Assembly (NCBI RefSeq): GCF_000225345.1
Contig: NC_015977.1
Coordinates: 337,501 to 401,500 of the forward strand
DNA: 64,000 nt
Source of the DNA: Roseburia hominis A2-183
GTDB taxonomy: Bacteria; Bacillota; Clostridia; Lachnospirales; Lachnospiraceae
Direction of reading: 5' to 3'
Positions 26,903 through 35,655 of this stretch are shown here, piece after piece. The position numbers and the translations under genes are program-made. The notes under the pieces are model-generated. The model saw only the letters and a list, made by a program, of their open reading frames with translations. It was not told the origin of the DNA and ran no database searches. Every line of letters begins with the position of its first letter. Within the stretch, counting starts at the first letter, position 1.

Positions 26903-27262
26903 ATGACAAAACCGAAAACCCTTGACCAGCTCCGAGCCGAAAAGGAACGAGCCGAGACGCAGCTTGCACAGGAACAACACAAGCTGGAGCGTCTGGAGAA
27001 CAGAAAGAAGTATCTGGAGAAAGGCGAACGCACCAAGCGCACCCACCGCCTTTGCAATCTGGGCGGCACGATTGAGAGCCTTGCCCCGGAGGTCAAAGAT
27101 CTCACACGCACCGAAATGACAGAGCTGATGGAACACATCTTTTCCCTGTCCGAAGTCCAGCGAGCCGTCCGTCACATGGCGATTACTCATATCAGCCAAG
27201 CAAACAGAGAAAAGGAGTTGAAAGCCGATGGCACTATTTCATCTGAGCGTCACGCAGACTAA
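26903..27262 (+). CDS. DUF3847 protein (element A)
   Basis: This 119-residue protein has an N-terminal coiled coil (KTLDQLRAEKERAETQLAQEQ) and the conserved KRTHRLCNLGGTIESLAPEV. A C-terminal helical part follows, with LMEHIFSLSEVQRAVRHM. It starts behind AAAGGAGG. Its 3' end overlaps the relaxase start by 35 bp. It probably supports the relaxase at oriT. Confidence 0.8.
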   Translation: MTKPKTLDQLRAEKERAETQLAQEQHKLERLENRKKYLEKGERTKRTHRLCNLGGTIESLAPEVKDLTRTEMTELMEHIFSLSEVQRAVRHMAITHISQANREKELKADGTISSERHAD

Positions 27263-28724
27263 GCGAAGCGCAGGACAGTCCGCTATCGCTTCTGCCGCCT
27301 ACCGAGCCGGGGAGCGATTGTATAGCGAGTATTACGGCGAATACAGCGACTACACCCACAAGGGCGGCGTGATCTGCTCCGACATTCTCCTGCCGTCCCA
27401 TGCACCGCCCGAATACGCAGACCGCCAGACCCTATGGAACGCCGTGGAAAAAGCCGAGCGTGGAAAGAACGCCCAGCTTGCATACAGCTTTGACATTGCC
27501 TTGCAGAATGAATTTTCCCTTGAGGAAAACATCGCTCTTGCAAGGCAATTTTTATTGGAGAACTTTGTGAGCCGGGGCATGGTGGTTGACTTCGCCGTAC
27601 ACCAGCCAGACCGGGAGGACGGTGGCATACCAAATCCACATTTTCATGTGCTTTGCCCTATCCGCCCCATCGAGCAGAACGGCAAATGGGGGCTAAAGCA
27701 ACGCCGGGTGTATGAGCTGGACGAGGACGGCAACCGTATCCGGGACCAGAACGGCGAGTTTGTTTTCAACGCCGTTCCCACTACCGACTGGGGCAGTCCC
27801 GAAACGCTGGAATACTGGCGGCAGACATGGGCAGAGTTATGCAACGCCAAGTTTGCGGAAAAGGGGCTTGACGTTCGTATCGACCACCGAAGCTATGAGC
27901 GTCAGGGCGTAGAGCTTCTTCCCACCGTCCATGAGGGCGCAACCGTCCGGGCAATGGAGAAGAAAGGCATACGCACCGAGAAAGGCGAGTTCAACCGCTG
28001 GATCAGAGCAACCAATGCCGTTATCCGGGACATCAAGAAGAAAATCGCTCTCCTGTTTGATTGGATTGCCGAAGCAAAAGCGGAGCTTGCCAAGCCGCAG
28101 GCACCCGACCTTGTTTCTCTGCTGAACGCCTATTACACCCAGCGCAGAGCCGGGGCATATTCGCAGAAAGGCAAGGTCAGCAACCTAAAGGAGATGAACG
28201 AGACTTTCAATTATCTCCGGGCAAACGGCATTTACTCCCTTGAAGATTTGGAACACCGTGTCAGCGAACACAGTGCTGCCACAGAGAGCTTGAAGAAAAC
28301 GCTGGACGAACAGACCGCCCGAATGAAAGCAATTAAGCAGCTCTATGACAGCTCCGCTGCTTTCCAGAGCTTGAAGCCTGTCTATGACGGCTTGCAGAAA
28401 ATCAAGTTTGAGAAGCCCAGAGCCAAGTACAAGGCAGAGCATGAAGCGAAACTGAAACAGTTCTACGCCGCCAGACGCAAGCTGACCGGAGAGTTCCCGG
28501 ACGGCAAGGTGGATATGAAAAAGCTGACCGAAGAGTATGACGAGCTGGAACAGGCGCACGAAACCACCTATGGCGAGTTTAAGACCGTCAGAGACGATTT
28601 ACACCGTCTTTGGAAGGTCAAGTCATGTGTAGATACTGCCGCCCGATTTAACGAGCGTACAGAGGAACAAATGCACCAAAATCGACCCCAAACACGACAC
28701 AAAAAGGAGGAACTATCCCGATGA
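27228..28724 (+). CDS. MobA/MobL family relaxase (element A)
   Basis: This 498-residue relaxase opens ALFHLSVTQTKRSAGQSAIASAAYR. It has the histidine motif PNPHFHVLCPIRPIEQNGKWG and the segment IDHRSYERQGVELLPTVHEG. The C-terminal half is helical. AAAAGGAGTTGAAAGCCG precedes the ATG, inside the DUF3847 gene. Its stop overlaps the primase ATG (ATGA). It should act on the oriT at 26593. It looks intact, so element A may still be mobilizable in trans even though its recombinase is broken. Confidence 0.92.
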   Translation: MALFHLSVTQTKRSAGQSAIASAAYRAGERLYSEYYGEYSDYTHKGGVICSDILLPSHAPPEYADRQTLWNAVEKAERGKNAQLAYSFDIALQNEFSLEENIALARQFLLENFVSRGMVVDFAVHQPDREDGGIPNPHFHVLCPIRPIEQNGKWGLKQRRVYELDEDGNRIRDQNGEFVFNAVPTTDWGSPETLEYWRQTWAELCNAKFAEKGLDVRIDHRSYERQGVELLPTVHEGATVRAMEKKGIRTEKGEFNRWIRATNAVIRDIKKKIALLFDWIAEAKAELAKPQAPDLVSLLNAYYTQRRAGAYSQKGKVSNLKEMNETFNYLRANGIYSLEDLEHRVSEHSAATESLKKTLDEQTARMKAIKQLYDSSAAFQSLKPVYDGLQKIKFEKPRAKYKAEHEAKLKQFYAARRKLTGEFPDGKVDMKKLTEEYDELEQAHETTYGEFKTVRDDLHRLWKVKSCVDTAARFNERTEEQMHQNRPQTRHKKEELSR

Positions 28725-30592
28725 ATTACACCCAAGCACAGATTGACCGGGCGAACGCCGTCAGTCTGGAAGATTTTCTCCGCACACAGGGAGAGACACT
28801 TATCAAAAGCGGACGGGAATACCGCTGGAAAGAACATGACAGCCTGACCGTCCGGGGAAACAAATGGTTTCGCCACAGCCAGAGCAAGGGCGGCTATCCC
28901 ATTGATTTTGTCATGGAGTTTTACGGCAAGTCCTTTCCCGAAGCAGTCCAGCTCTTAACCGGCGAAAGCGCCGAGGGACAGAGCGAAGCCAGCACAGCAC
29001 CGCCCACAGCGTTTCACTTGCCCTTGCACAACAGAACAGCCGACAGAGCAATTCAATATCTTTGCGAAAGCCGAGGTCTCAACAAAACGCTTGTTGAGGC
29101 TTTTCTTCTTTCCGGGGATATTTACGAGGACGCAAAGCGGCACAATGTTGTGTTTGTCGGCAGAGACCGAAGCGGTACGCCGAGATACGCCCATGTGCGA
29201 GGAACGGCAGACCCATTCAGACAGGACATTGCCGGGTCTGACAAATCCTATCCGTTCCACTATGAGGGAAACGGCAACCAGCTCTTTGTCTTTGAAGCAC
29301 CGATTGACCTTTTGTCCTTTATCTGCCTTTATCCGCAGGACTGGCAGGCAAGGAGCTACCTTGCCCTGGGCGGCGTTTCAGGCAAAGCCCTTGACCGTTT
29401 TCTTTCTGAACGCAAGGACACCCGAAAAGTGTTCCTCTGCCTTGACAGCGACACCGCAGGAAGTGAAGCCTGCACCCGGCTGGCACAGGACATTCCCGGC
29501 GAGATCGCCGTCATTCGCCTTGTCCCGGCAAGGAAAGACTGGAACGATGTTCTCCGTCAGCAAGGGGACATTCCCAGCCGCAAATTCATAGCCGAGACAA
29601 TCACGCTGCGAGAGCTGCCCACCGCCCAGCCTGTTCCCATGCTCCGCATGGCAGATGTGGAGCTGACGAGCGTGGATTGGCTATGGTTTCCCTATATCCC
29701 CTTTGGAAAGCTGACGATTATACAGGGCAACCCCGGCGAGGGCAAGACCTACTTTGCCATGCGTCTTGCGGCGGCTTGCACCAACCGAAAGCCTTTACCC
29801 GGTATGGAGACCCTTGAGCCTTTCAACATCATCTACCAGACCGCAGAGGACGGTCTGGGCGATACCGTCAAGCCCCGACTGATGAAAGCGGAAGCAGACC
29901 TTGAAAGAGTGCTTGTCATTGACGATAGGGACACACCGCTGACCCTTGCCGATGAGCGCATAGCAAGGGCAATCCGGGAAAACAACGCAAGGCTGGTTAT
30001 CATTGACCCGGTACAGGCGTTTCTGGGCGCAGATGTGGACATGAACAGAGCAAACGAGGTGCGCCCGATATTCCGCAGTCTGGGAGACATTGCACAGGCT
30101 ACCGGGTGCGCTATCGTGCTGATTGGACACCTGAACAAAGCCGCAGGAACGCAAAGCACCTACCGGGGATTGGGGTCTATCGACATTACGGCGGCAGTCC
30201 GCAGTCTGCTTTTTATCGGCAAGCTGAAGGACAGCCCTACAACGAGGGTGCTTATCCATGAGAAAAGCTCCCTTGCGCCGCCCGGACAGTCCCTTGCATT
30301 TTCTCTGGGAGACGAGAAAGGCTTTGAGTGGATAGGGGCTTATGACATTACCGCTGACGAGCTTCTTACCGGGACAGACACCGCCAAGACGGAAAGTAAG
30401 ACCGCACAGGCAGAAATGCTGATACTGGAACTGCTGGCAGACGGAAAGAAAATGCCGAGTGCAGAGCTGGAAAAAGCGGTCAATGACAGGGGCATATCCT
30501 CACGCACGATGAGGACAGCTAAAAGCCGTATTGGAGACAGGCTTGTGACCGAGAAAGACGGCACAGCATGGGTCTGCTATCTCCGAAGCTGA
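28721..30592 (+). CDS. Primase-helicase: Toprim plus RepA-like AAA ATPase
   Basis: This is a 623-residue replication protein. The N-terminal part (about 1-85) resembles a cysteine-free CHC2/DUF3991 fold (FRHSQSKGGYPIDFVMEFYG). A Toprim domain lies at about 190-290 (VFLCLDSDTAGSEACTRLAQ). A RecA-like AAA_25 ATPase occupies about 310-530, with Walker A GNPGEGKTYF and Walker B LVIIDPVQAF. A winged helix may end the protein. It is translationally coupled to the relaxase and probably primes and unwinds the transferred strand. Confidence 0.85.
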   Translation: MNYTQAQIDRANAVSLEDFLRTQGETLIKSGREYRWKEHDSLTVRGNKWFRHSQSKGGYPIDFVMEFYGKSFPEAVQLLTGESAEGQSEASTAPPTAFHLPLHNRTADRAIQYLCESRGLNKTLVEAFLLSGDIYEDAKRHNVVFVGRDRSGTPRYAHVRGTADPFRQDIAGSDKSYPFHYEGNGNQLFVFEAPIDLLSFICLYPQDWQARSYLALGGVSGKALDRFLSERKDTRKVFLCLDSDTAGSEACTRLAQDIPGEIAVIRLVPARKDWNDVLRQQGDIPSRKFIAETITLRELPTAQPVPMLRMADVELTSVDWLWFPYIPFGKLTIIQGNPGEGKTYFAMRLAAACTNRKPLPGMETLEPFNIIYQTAEDGLGDTVKPRLMKAEADLERVLVIDDRDTPLTLADERIARAIRENNARLVIIDPVQAFLGADVDMNRANEVRPIFRSLGDIAQATGCAIVLIGHLNKAAGTQSTYRGLGSIDITAAVRSLLFIGKLKDSPTTRVLIHEKSSLAPPGQSLAFSLGDEKGFEWIGAYDITADELLTGTDTAKTESKTAQAEMLILELLADGKKMPSAELEKAVNDRGISSRTMRTAKSRIGDRLVTEKDGTAWVCYLRS

Positions 30593-30733
30593 CGCAGGAA
30601 CACGGCAAGCATGGCAAAGACGGCAAGGTTTTTATAGATACCTTAATGTTGCCGCCTTGCCTTGTTCCCTCATACCGACACCGCCCGATGATGAACAGTC
30701 ACCGGGCATTTTTCATTTACAGGAGGATTTTGA

Positions 30734-30892
30734 ATGAACAATACCGCAACCAACAGCACCACTTGCCCTACTGTCAGAAAGCAGATTGGCAAGACAACCT
30801 ATATCGTCCGTGTCCATTTCAGCGAGACCGCCAAGGAGACGATGGAGGACAAAATCAAGCGTATGCTCCGTGAGGAAGTCCGCAAAATGTGA
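30734..30892 (+). CDS. TnpW family transposon-encoded protein (element A)
   Basis: This 52-residue protein has RKQIGKTTYIVRVHFSETAKETMEDKIKRML, closely resembling the protein at 4401. It starts behind AGGAGG and ends 44 bp before the right junction of element A. In the circular form it would lie just upstream of the recombinase start at 351, recreating the usual TnpW-recombinase pair across the att site. Confidence 0.8.
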   Translation: MNNTATNSTTCPTVRKQIGKTTYIVRVHFSETAKETMEDKIKRMLREEVRKM

Positions 30893-30910
30893 CTTCTTTG
30901 TGAATTTGAT

Positions 30911-30939
30911 GAAAAAGTCCTTGACTTTTCGTCTCTGGA
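30911..30939 (+). other. Right attachment junction of element A (attR-like)
   Basis: The half-site AAGTC (30915-30919) is followed 17 nt later by the GG core (30937-30938) and then by virD4 sequence. It is symmetric with GACTT 17 nt after the GG at 261-262. The region also ends the non-coding tail after tnpW. Confidence 0.6.
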
Positions 30940-31749
30940 AAAACCGCTAAGTCGATTTTGATTTCCTGCGGTGCGCGTCTGGCCGTATTTGATATTGCGG
31001 AGCTGCGCGAGGTTACATCCTACGATGAGTTGGAACTGGATACGCTGGGAGACAGAAAAACGGCTCTGTTCCTCATTATGAGTGATACGGATGACAGTTT
31101 TAACTTTCTCATTTCCATGTGCTACACCCAGTTATTCAACCTGCTTTGTGAAAAGGCCGATGATGTGTATGGCGGCAGGCTTCCGGTTCATGTGCGCTGT
31201 TTGATTGATGAGTGTGCTAACATCGGGCAGATTCCGAAGCTGGAAAAGCTGGTGGCCACCATCCGAAGCCGTGAAATCTCTGCCTGTCTGGTGTTGCAGG
31301 CACAGAGCCAGCTCAAGGCAATTTACAAAGATAATGCCGATACCATCATCGGCAATATGGATACTTCCATCTTCCTGGGTGGCAAAGAGCCAACAACGCT
31401 GAAAGAGCTGGCGGCTGTTCTGGGAAAGGAAACCATAGACACTTACAACACCGGAGAGAGCCGGGGACGGGAGACCTCCCACTCGCTCAATTATCAGAAA
31501 TTGGGAAAAGAGCTGATGAGCCAGGACGAGCTGGCAGTTATGGATGGCGGCAAGTGCATCTTGCAGTTGCGCGGTGTGCGTCCGTTTCTTTCAGACAAGT
31601 ATGACATTACCAGACACCCTAATTTCAAATACACAGCTGATGCAGACAAGCGAAATACCTTTGATATTGAAGCATTTTTGTCTGCCAGACTAAAACTCAA
31701 GCCTGATGAGGTCTGCGATGTATATGAAGTAGACACGGAGGGCGTGTAA
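30937..31749 (+). pseudogene. virD4/traG type IV coupling protein, 3' part
   Basis: The frame opens GKTAKSILISCGARLAVFDI exactly where the 5' part at 262 leaves off. It carries Walker B and the conserved CLIDECANIGQIPKLEKLVATIRSREISACLVLQAQSQLK in short form, then SQDELAVMDGGKCILQLRGVRPF. It runs to the normal family end at 31749. A product from an internal TTG or GTG would lack the ATP-binding N-terminal half. The host conjugative element therefore cannot make a normal coupling protein unless element A excises. Confidence 0.9.
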
Positions 31750-31860
31750 TACGGTTCCGCTGAGAAAGGAGTGATCGTATCTATTTGCCGCAACTGCCTC
31801 TGTTGAGGCCATTGGCGTACAAAGCGGGCAATCATCAACAAAATAATGAAAAAGGAGGAC

Positions 31861-31908
31861 AGCCGGAATCAGGCTCTCATATATCGAGGGCAGATTGTTC
31901 CGGCTTTT
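31861..31908 (+). terminator. Terminator between virD4 and maff2
   Basis: AGCCGGAA (31861-31868) pairs with TTCCGGCT (31898-31905), and a short T run follows. The 216-bp gap 31750-31965 shows no gene. Confidence 0.65.
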
Positions 31909-31965
31909 GTGCGCTTATGAAACAAACCTAACTAATCATTCAAATGATTCCGGCTAATATTATTT

Positions 31966-32106
31966 ATGGCATTTTTTGAACAGGCAATTACCGTTCTTCA
32001 GACTCTCGTTATCGCTCTGGGCGCTGGTCTTGGTATCTGGGGTGTCATCAACCTGTTGGAAGGTTACGGCAACGACAACCCTGGCGCCAATGCTCATGTA
32101 CGGTAA
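31966..32106 (+). pseudogene. Maff2 family protein, truncated
   Basis: The frame reads MAFFEQAITVLQTLVIALGA and continues GLGIWGVINLLEGYGNDNPGA, typical of the Maff2 family membrane protein that follows virD4 in many Clostridia conjugative elements. After NDNPGA (about 32088) the family sequence stops, and five unrelated codons lead to TAA at 32104. The missing C-terminus is not found in this window. The break marks the left border of the tet(W) region. The single membrane helix is intact but the protein is probably non-functional. Confidence 0.75.
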
Positions 32107-32178
32107 GGAAGCAAGCAACCGAAAACAAGAGATAGACCGCCAGCACTACACTATTCCGAACCAAAGACCAAAAGATAA

Positions 32179-32220
32179 GCATTGTGGGAAAATCTAAACT
32201 TTTGGATTTTCCTACAATGC
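32179..32220 (+). terminator. Hairpin upstream of the tet(W) promoter
   Basis: GCATTGTGGGAAAATC (32179-32194) pairs over 16 bp, with one G-T wobble, to 32205-32220, with a 10-nt loop. It may stop readthrough into tet(W). The rest of 32107-32424 contains no gene that I can name. Confidence 0.6.
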
Positions 32221-32424
32221 CAACTACGGCGGAATCCCTCCCACTCCTTATATCTTTCTGTATACATTGAATTTGTATTTAGTAAAATGCAGACAACACC
32301 ACGGATCGGCTTTTGGCTGGACAATTCCAACCAAACACCACAGCAGACAGCAGAAAACATTCTGAACGCTAGGAAGCCGGTATGATTGTTACATATAAGG
32401 GGAAGAAAAATTTCTTTTAGGTAC

Positions 32425-32453
32425 TTGCTTTCCTAAAACTGATGTGATACAAT
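32425..32453 (+). promoter_or_regulatory. Predicted tet(W) promoter
   Basis: TTGCTT (32425-32430), 17 nt, TACAAT (32448-32453) is a good sigma-A promoter. It gives a leader of about 285 nt before the tet(W) start. Confidence 0.75.
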
Positions 32454-32481
32454 GATTTAATCCAGAAAAGGAGTAAAAAAT

Positions 32482-32505
32482 ATGCGGCAAGGTATTCTTA
32501 AATAA
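32482..32505 (+). CDS. tet(W) leader peptide 1
   Basis: A seven-residue ORF, MRQGILK, sits behind AAAAGGAG. The same short peptide opens the leader of tet(M) in Tn916-type elements, where it is part of the attenuation region. Too short for independent proof. Confidence 0.6.
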   Translation: MRQGILK

Positions 32506-32642
32506 AACTATAATCAAATAGTGGGAACAAAGGATTATGATAGCTCCTTTTGTAGGGGCTTAGTTTTTTGTACCCAATTTAAGAATACTTTTGCCTTATC
32601 AATTTTGACATATCCCCAAAAACAGCAATCACAAACAGGTGT

Positions 32643-32687
32643 ATGCTGTATATGTGTATGTCCGCAACTTATAATCCCCAGTGGTAA
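32643..32687 (+). CDS. tet(W) leader peptide 2
   Basis: This 14-residue ORF (MLYMCMSATYNPQW) overlaps the 5' arm of the attenuator at 32674. Its position matches the orf12-type leader of Tn916 tet(M). Ribosomes moving through it would disturb the hairpin and allow readthrough. Confidence 0.55.
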   Translation: MLYMCMSATYNPQW

Positions 32688-32712
32688 AAGTATTTTACTG
32701 CTGGGGATTTTT
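32674..32712 (+). promoter_or_regulatory. Transcription attenuator of tet(W)
   Basis: ATCCCCAG and eight further bases (32674-32689) pair with 32693-32708 over 16 positions, including two wobbles, leaving a 3-nt loop. TTTTT follows at 32708-32712. This is an intrinsic terminator placed 35 bp before the tet(W) ATG. It supports tetracycline-responsive attenuation as known for tet(M). Confidence 0.7.
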
Positions 32713-32746
32713 ATGCCCTTTGGGGCTGTAAAGGGAGGACAATCAC

Positions 32747-34666
32747 ATGAAAATAATCAATATTGGAATTCTTGCCCATGTAGACGCTGGAAAGACGACC
32801 TTGACGGAGAGCCTGCTATATGCCAGCGGAGCCATTTCAGAACCGGGGAGCGTCGAAAAAGGGACAACGAGGACGGACACCATGTTTTTGGAGCGGCAGC
32901 GTGGGATTACCATTCAAGCGGCAGTCACTTCCTTCCAGTGGCACAGATGTAAAGTTAACATTGTGGATACGCCCGGCCACATGGATTTTTTGGCGGAGGT
33001 GTACCGCTCTTTGGCTGTTTTAGATGGGGCCATCTTGGTGATCTCCGCTAAAGATGGCGTGCAGGCCCAGACCCGTATTCTGTTCCATGCCCTGCGGAAA
33101 ATGAACATTCCCACCGTTATCTTTATCAACAAGATCGACCAGGCTGGCGTTGATTTGCAGAGCGTGGTTCAGTCTGTTCGGGATAAGCTCTCCGCCGATA
33201 TTATCATCAAGCAGACGGTGTCGCTGTCCCCGGAAATAGTCCTGGAGGAAAATACCGACATAGAAGCATGGGATGCGGTCATCGAAAATAACGATGAATT
33301 ATTGGAAAAGTATATCGCAGGAGAACCAATCAGCCGGAAAAAACTTGCGCGGGAGGAACAGCAGCGGGTTCAAGACGCCTCCCTGTTCCCAGTCTATCAT
33401 GGCAGCGCCAAAAATGGCCTTGGCATTCAACCGTTGATGGATGCGGTGACAGGGCTGTTCCAACCGATTGGGGAACAGGGGGGCGCCGCCCTATGCGGCA
33501 GCGTTTTCAAGGTTGAGTACACCGATTGCGGCCAGCGGCGTGTCTATCTACGGTTATACAGCGGAACGCTGCGCCTGCGGGATACGGTGGCCCTGGCCGG
33601 GAGAGAAAAGCTGAAAATCACAGAGATGCGTATTCCATCCAAAGGGGAAATTGTTCGGACAGACACCGCTTATCAGGGTGAAATTGTTATCCTTCCCAGC
33701 GACAGCGTGAGGTTAAACGATGTATTAGGGGACCAAACCCGGCTCCCTCGTAAAAGGTGGCGCGAGGACCCCCTCCCCATGCTGCGGACGACGATTGCGC
33801 CGAAAACGGCAGCGCAAAGAGAACGGCTGCTGGACGCTCTTACGCAACTTGCGGATACTGACCCGCTTTTGCGTTGCGAAGTGGATTCCATCACCCATGA
33901 GATCATTCTTTCTTTTTTGGGCCGGGTGCAGTTGGAGGTTGTTTCCGCTTTGCTGTCGGAAAAATACAAGCTTGAAACAGTGGTAAAGGAACCCTCCGTC
34001 ATTTATATGGAGCGGCCGCTCAAAGCAGCCAGCCACACCATCCATATCGAGGTGCCGCCCAACCCGTTTTGGGCATCCATAGGACTGTCTGTTACACCAC
34101 TCTCGCTTGGCTCCGGTGTACAATACGAGAGCCGGGTTTCGCTGGGATACTTGAACCAGAGTTTTCAAAACGCTGTCAGGGATGGTATCCGTTACGGGCT
34201 GGAGCAGGGCTTGTTCGGCTGGAACGTAACGGACTGTAAGATTTGCTTTGAATACGGGCTTTATTACAGTCCGGTCAGCACGCCGGCGGACTTCCGCTCA
34301 TTGGCCCCGATTGTATTGGAACAGGCATTGAAGGAATCGGGGACGCAGCTGCTGGAACCTTATCTCTCCTTCATCCTCTATGCGCCCCAGGAATACCTTT
34401 CCAGGGCTTATCATGATGCACCGAAATACTGTGCCACCATCGAAACGGCCCAGGTAAAAAAGGATGAAGTTGTCTTTACTGGCGAGATTCCCGCCCGCTG
34501 TATACAGGCATACCGTACTGATCTGGCCTTTTACACCAACGGGCGGAGCGTATGCCTTACAGAGCTGAAAGGATATCAGGCCGCTGTCGGTCAGCCGGTC
34601 ATCCAGCCCCGCCGTCCAAACAGCCGCCTGGACAAGGTGCGCCATATGTTTCAGAAGGTAATGTAA
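32747..34666 (+). CDS. tet(W): Tetracycline resistance ribosomal protection protein Tet(W)
   Basis: This 639-residue EF-G-like GTPase removes tetracycline from the ribosome. The G1 motif [12 protein letters not shown], effector RGITIQ, G3 DTPGHMDF and G4 NKID are all intact. The sequence and exact length match Tet(W), including the C-terminus [19 protein letters not shown] lies 8 nt before the ATG. It is preceded by a promoter and an attenuator leader and followed by a methyltransferase gene. The gene interrupts the end of maff2 in the host conjugative element. Tet(W) is common in rumen and gut anaerobes. Confidence 0.97.
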   Translation: MKIINIGILAHVDAGKTTLTESLLYASGAISEPGSVEKGTTRTDTMFLERQRGITIQAAVTSFQWHRCKVNIVDTPGHMDFLAEVYRSLAVLDGAILVISAKDGVQAQTRILFHALRKMNIPTVIFINKIDQAGVDLQSVVQSVRDKLSADIIIKQTVSLSPEIVLEENTDIEAWDAVIENNDELLEKYIAGEPISRKKLAREEQQRVQDASLFPVYHGSAKNGLGIQPLMDAVTGLFQPIGEQGGAALCGSVFKVEYTDCGQRRVYLRLYSGTLRLRDTVALAGREKLKITEMRIPSKGEIVRTDTAYQGEIVILPSDSVRLNDVLGDQTRLPRKRWREDPLPMLRTTIAPKTAAQRERLLDALTQLADTDPLLRCEVDSITHEIILSFLGRVQLEVVSALLSEKYKLETVVKEPSVIYMERPLKAASHTIHIEVPPNPFWASIGLSVTPLSLGSGVQYESRVSLGYLNQSFQNAVRDGIRYGLEQGLFGWNVTDCKICFEYGLYYSPVSTPADFRSLAPIVLEQALKESGTQLLEPYLSFILYAPQEYLSRAYHDAPKYCATIETAQVKKDEVVFTGEIPARCIQAYRTDLAFYTNGRSVCLTELKGYQAAVGQPVIQPRRPNSRLDKVRHMFQKVM

Positions 34667-34716
34667 AGATACATAATCGTCAAGACGGCAACAATCAGAA
34701 GTTATGGAGGGTAACA

Positions 34717-35484
34717 ATGGAATATAGTAAGGAAGATTTAATGGAAGCAAAAAAGCAAATTTGGGGAGTGGGAGAGAACATGGGAACAGAGGAAAGTAAA
34801 AAAATCTGGGAGGAGAACGCACAATTTTGGGATAATGCAATGGGTGACGAATCTAATGAATTTCACAGAGAGGTAGTGCGTCCCAAAGTAACGGAACTTC
34901 TATCTCCTAATCCTGCGGATTACATTTTGGATATTGCGTGTGGCAATGGAAATTATTCTTCGTATCTTGCACAAAGAGGCGCTTCGGTTGTCGCTTTTGA
35001 TTACAGCAAAAAAATGATAGAATTGGCTAAAAGACGGCAATCACAATATGCAAAACAAATTGAATTTTGTGTGGCGGATGCGACCGATAGAAAAAGTATA
35101 TTAGAATTAAAAAGAAATCGAGCCTTTACGAAAGCAGTTTCTAATATGGCAATTATGGATATTACGGATATTGAACCACTTCTTATGGCTGTTTATGAAC
35201 TGTTGCAGGAAAGCGGAATTTTTGTCTTTGCAACGCAACACCCTTGTTTTGTCACGTTGACTGAAAAATATATGACACCGCACAGTTACTATGATATAGC
35301 GATTGAAGGGCAACCGAAAGAGCAGATTTATTATCATCGTTCCATACAAGATATTTTTAACCTTTGTTTTAGAGCTGGATTTGTCATTGATGGATTTTAT
35401 GAAGAATGTTTTAAAACCAACAAAGAAATTCCTATGGTAATGATAGTAAGGCTTAAGAAGGTAAAACGTGATAGCTTAAAATAA
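34717..35484 (+). CDS. Class I SAM-dependent methyltransferase
   Basis: This 255-residue protein has SAM-binding motif I LDIACGNGNYSSYLAQRGA (about 67-85), acidic motif II AFDYSKKM, and FCVADATD. The substrate is unknown. It starts 50 bp after tet(W) behind TTATGGAGG. A second possible ATG at 34780 (MGTEESKK) also has a GGAG-rich site. The very AT-rich sequence contrasts with tet(W). Methyltransferase genes after tet(W) are known in gut elements, but no role in resistance is shown here. Confidence 0.82.
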   Translation: MEYSKEDLMEAKKQIWGVGENMGTEESKKIWEENAQFWDNAMGDESNEFHREVVRPKVTELLSPNPADYILDIACGNGNYSSYLAQRGASVVAFDYSKKMIELAKRRQSQYAKQIEFCVADATDRKSILELKRNRAFTKAVSNMAIMDITDIEPLLMAVYELLQESGIFVFATQHPCFVTLTEKYMTPHSYYDIAIEGQPKEQIYYHRSIQDIFNLCFRAGFVIDGFYEECFKTNKEIPMVMIVRLKKVKRDSLK

Positions 35485-35524
35485 ATTCAAGTTTGTCGGG
35501 TAAATAGCAAACCCAGCCGAGCCA

Positions 35525-35566
35525 GTCAACGGTCAAGATGAACGGCGCATATGCGCCGTCGTTGAC
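35525..35566. repeat. Large hairpin with an 18-bp palindrome
   Basis: ACGGCGCAT/ATGCGCCGT (35542-35559) is a perfect palindrome. It is flanked by GTCAACG (35525-35531) and CGTTGAC (35560-35566), so arms of up to 16 nt can form. No T run follows. It may be a recombination or protein-binding site at the start of element C, or a terminator for the methyltransferase gene. Confidence 0.55.
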
Positions 35567-35655
35567 AGCCCCGCCCGCCTTTGCTGGTAGGCAATCAAGG
35601 GGCGACAGCAAGAAGTGCCACCGCCCCGCACTATTATTCAGAAAGGGGAATTTCC

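Larger units (their letters stand above)
261..30938. mobile_element. Element A: serine-recombinase mobilizable element inserted in virD4
   Basis: The borders are defined by rejoining virD4: the 5' part ends ...GCAGCC-GG at 261-262 and the 3' part begins GG-AAAAACC at 30937-30938. This fits a serine recombinase exchanging a 2-bp GG core. If the element ends are joined, an inverted repeat appears at equal distance: AAGTC, 17 nt, GG, 17 nt, GACTT. Contents that belong to A itself are a split serine recombinase, tnpV, a DUF1430/ABC operon, an oriT, DUF3847, MobA/MobL, a primase-helicase and tnpW. Element B (453-21611) is nested inside. Without B, element A would be about 9.5 kb. It resembles integrative mobilizable elements of Clostridia. 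The borders rest on reading, not alignment. Confidence 0.8.
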
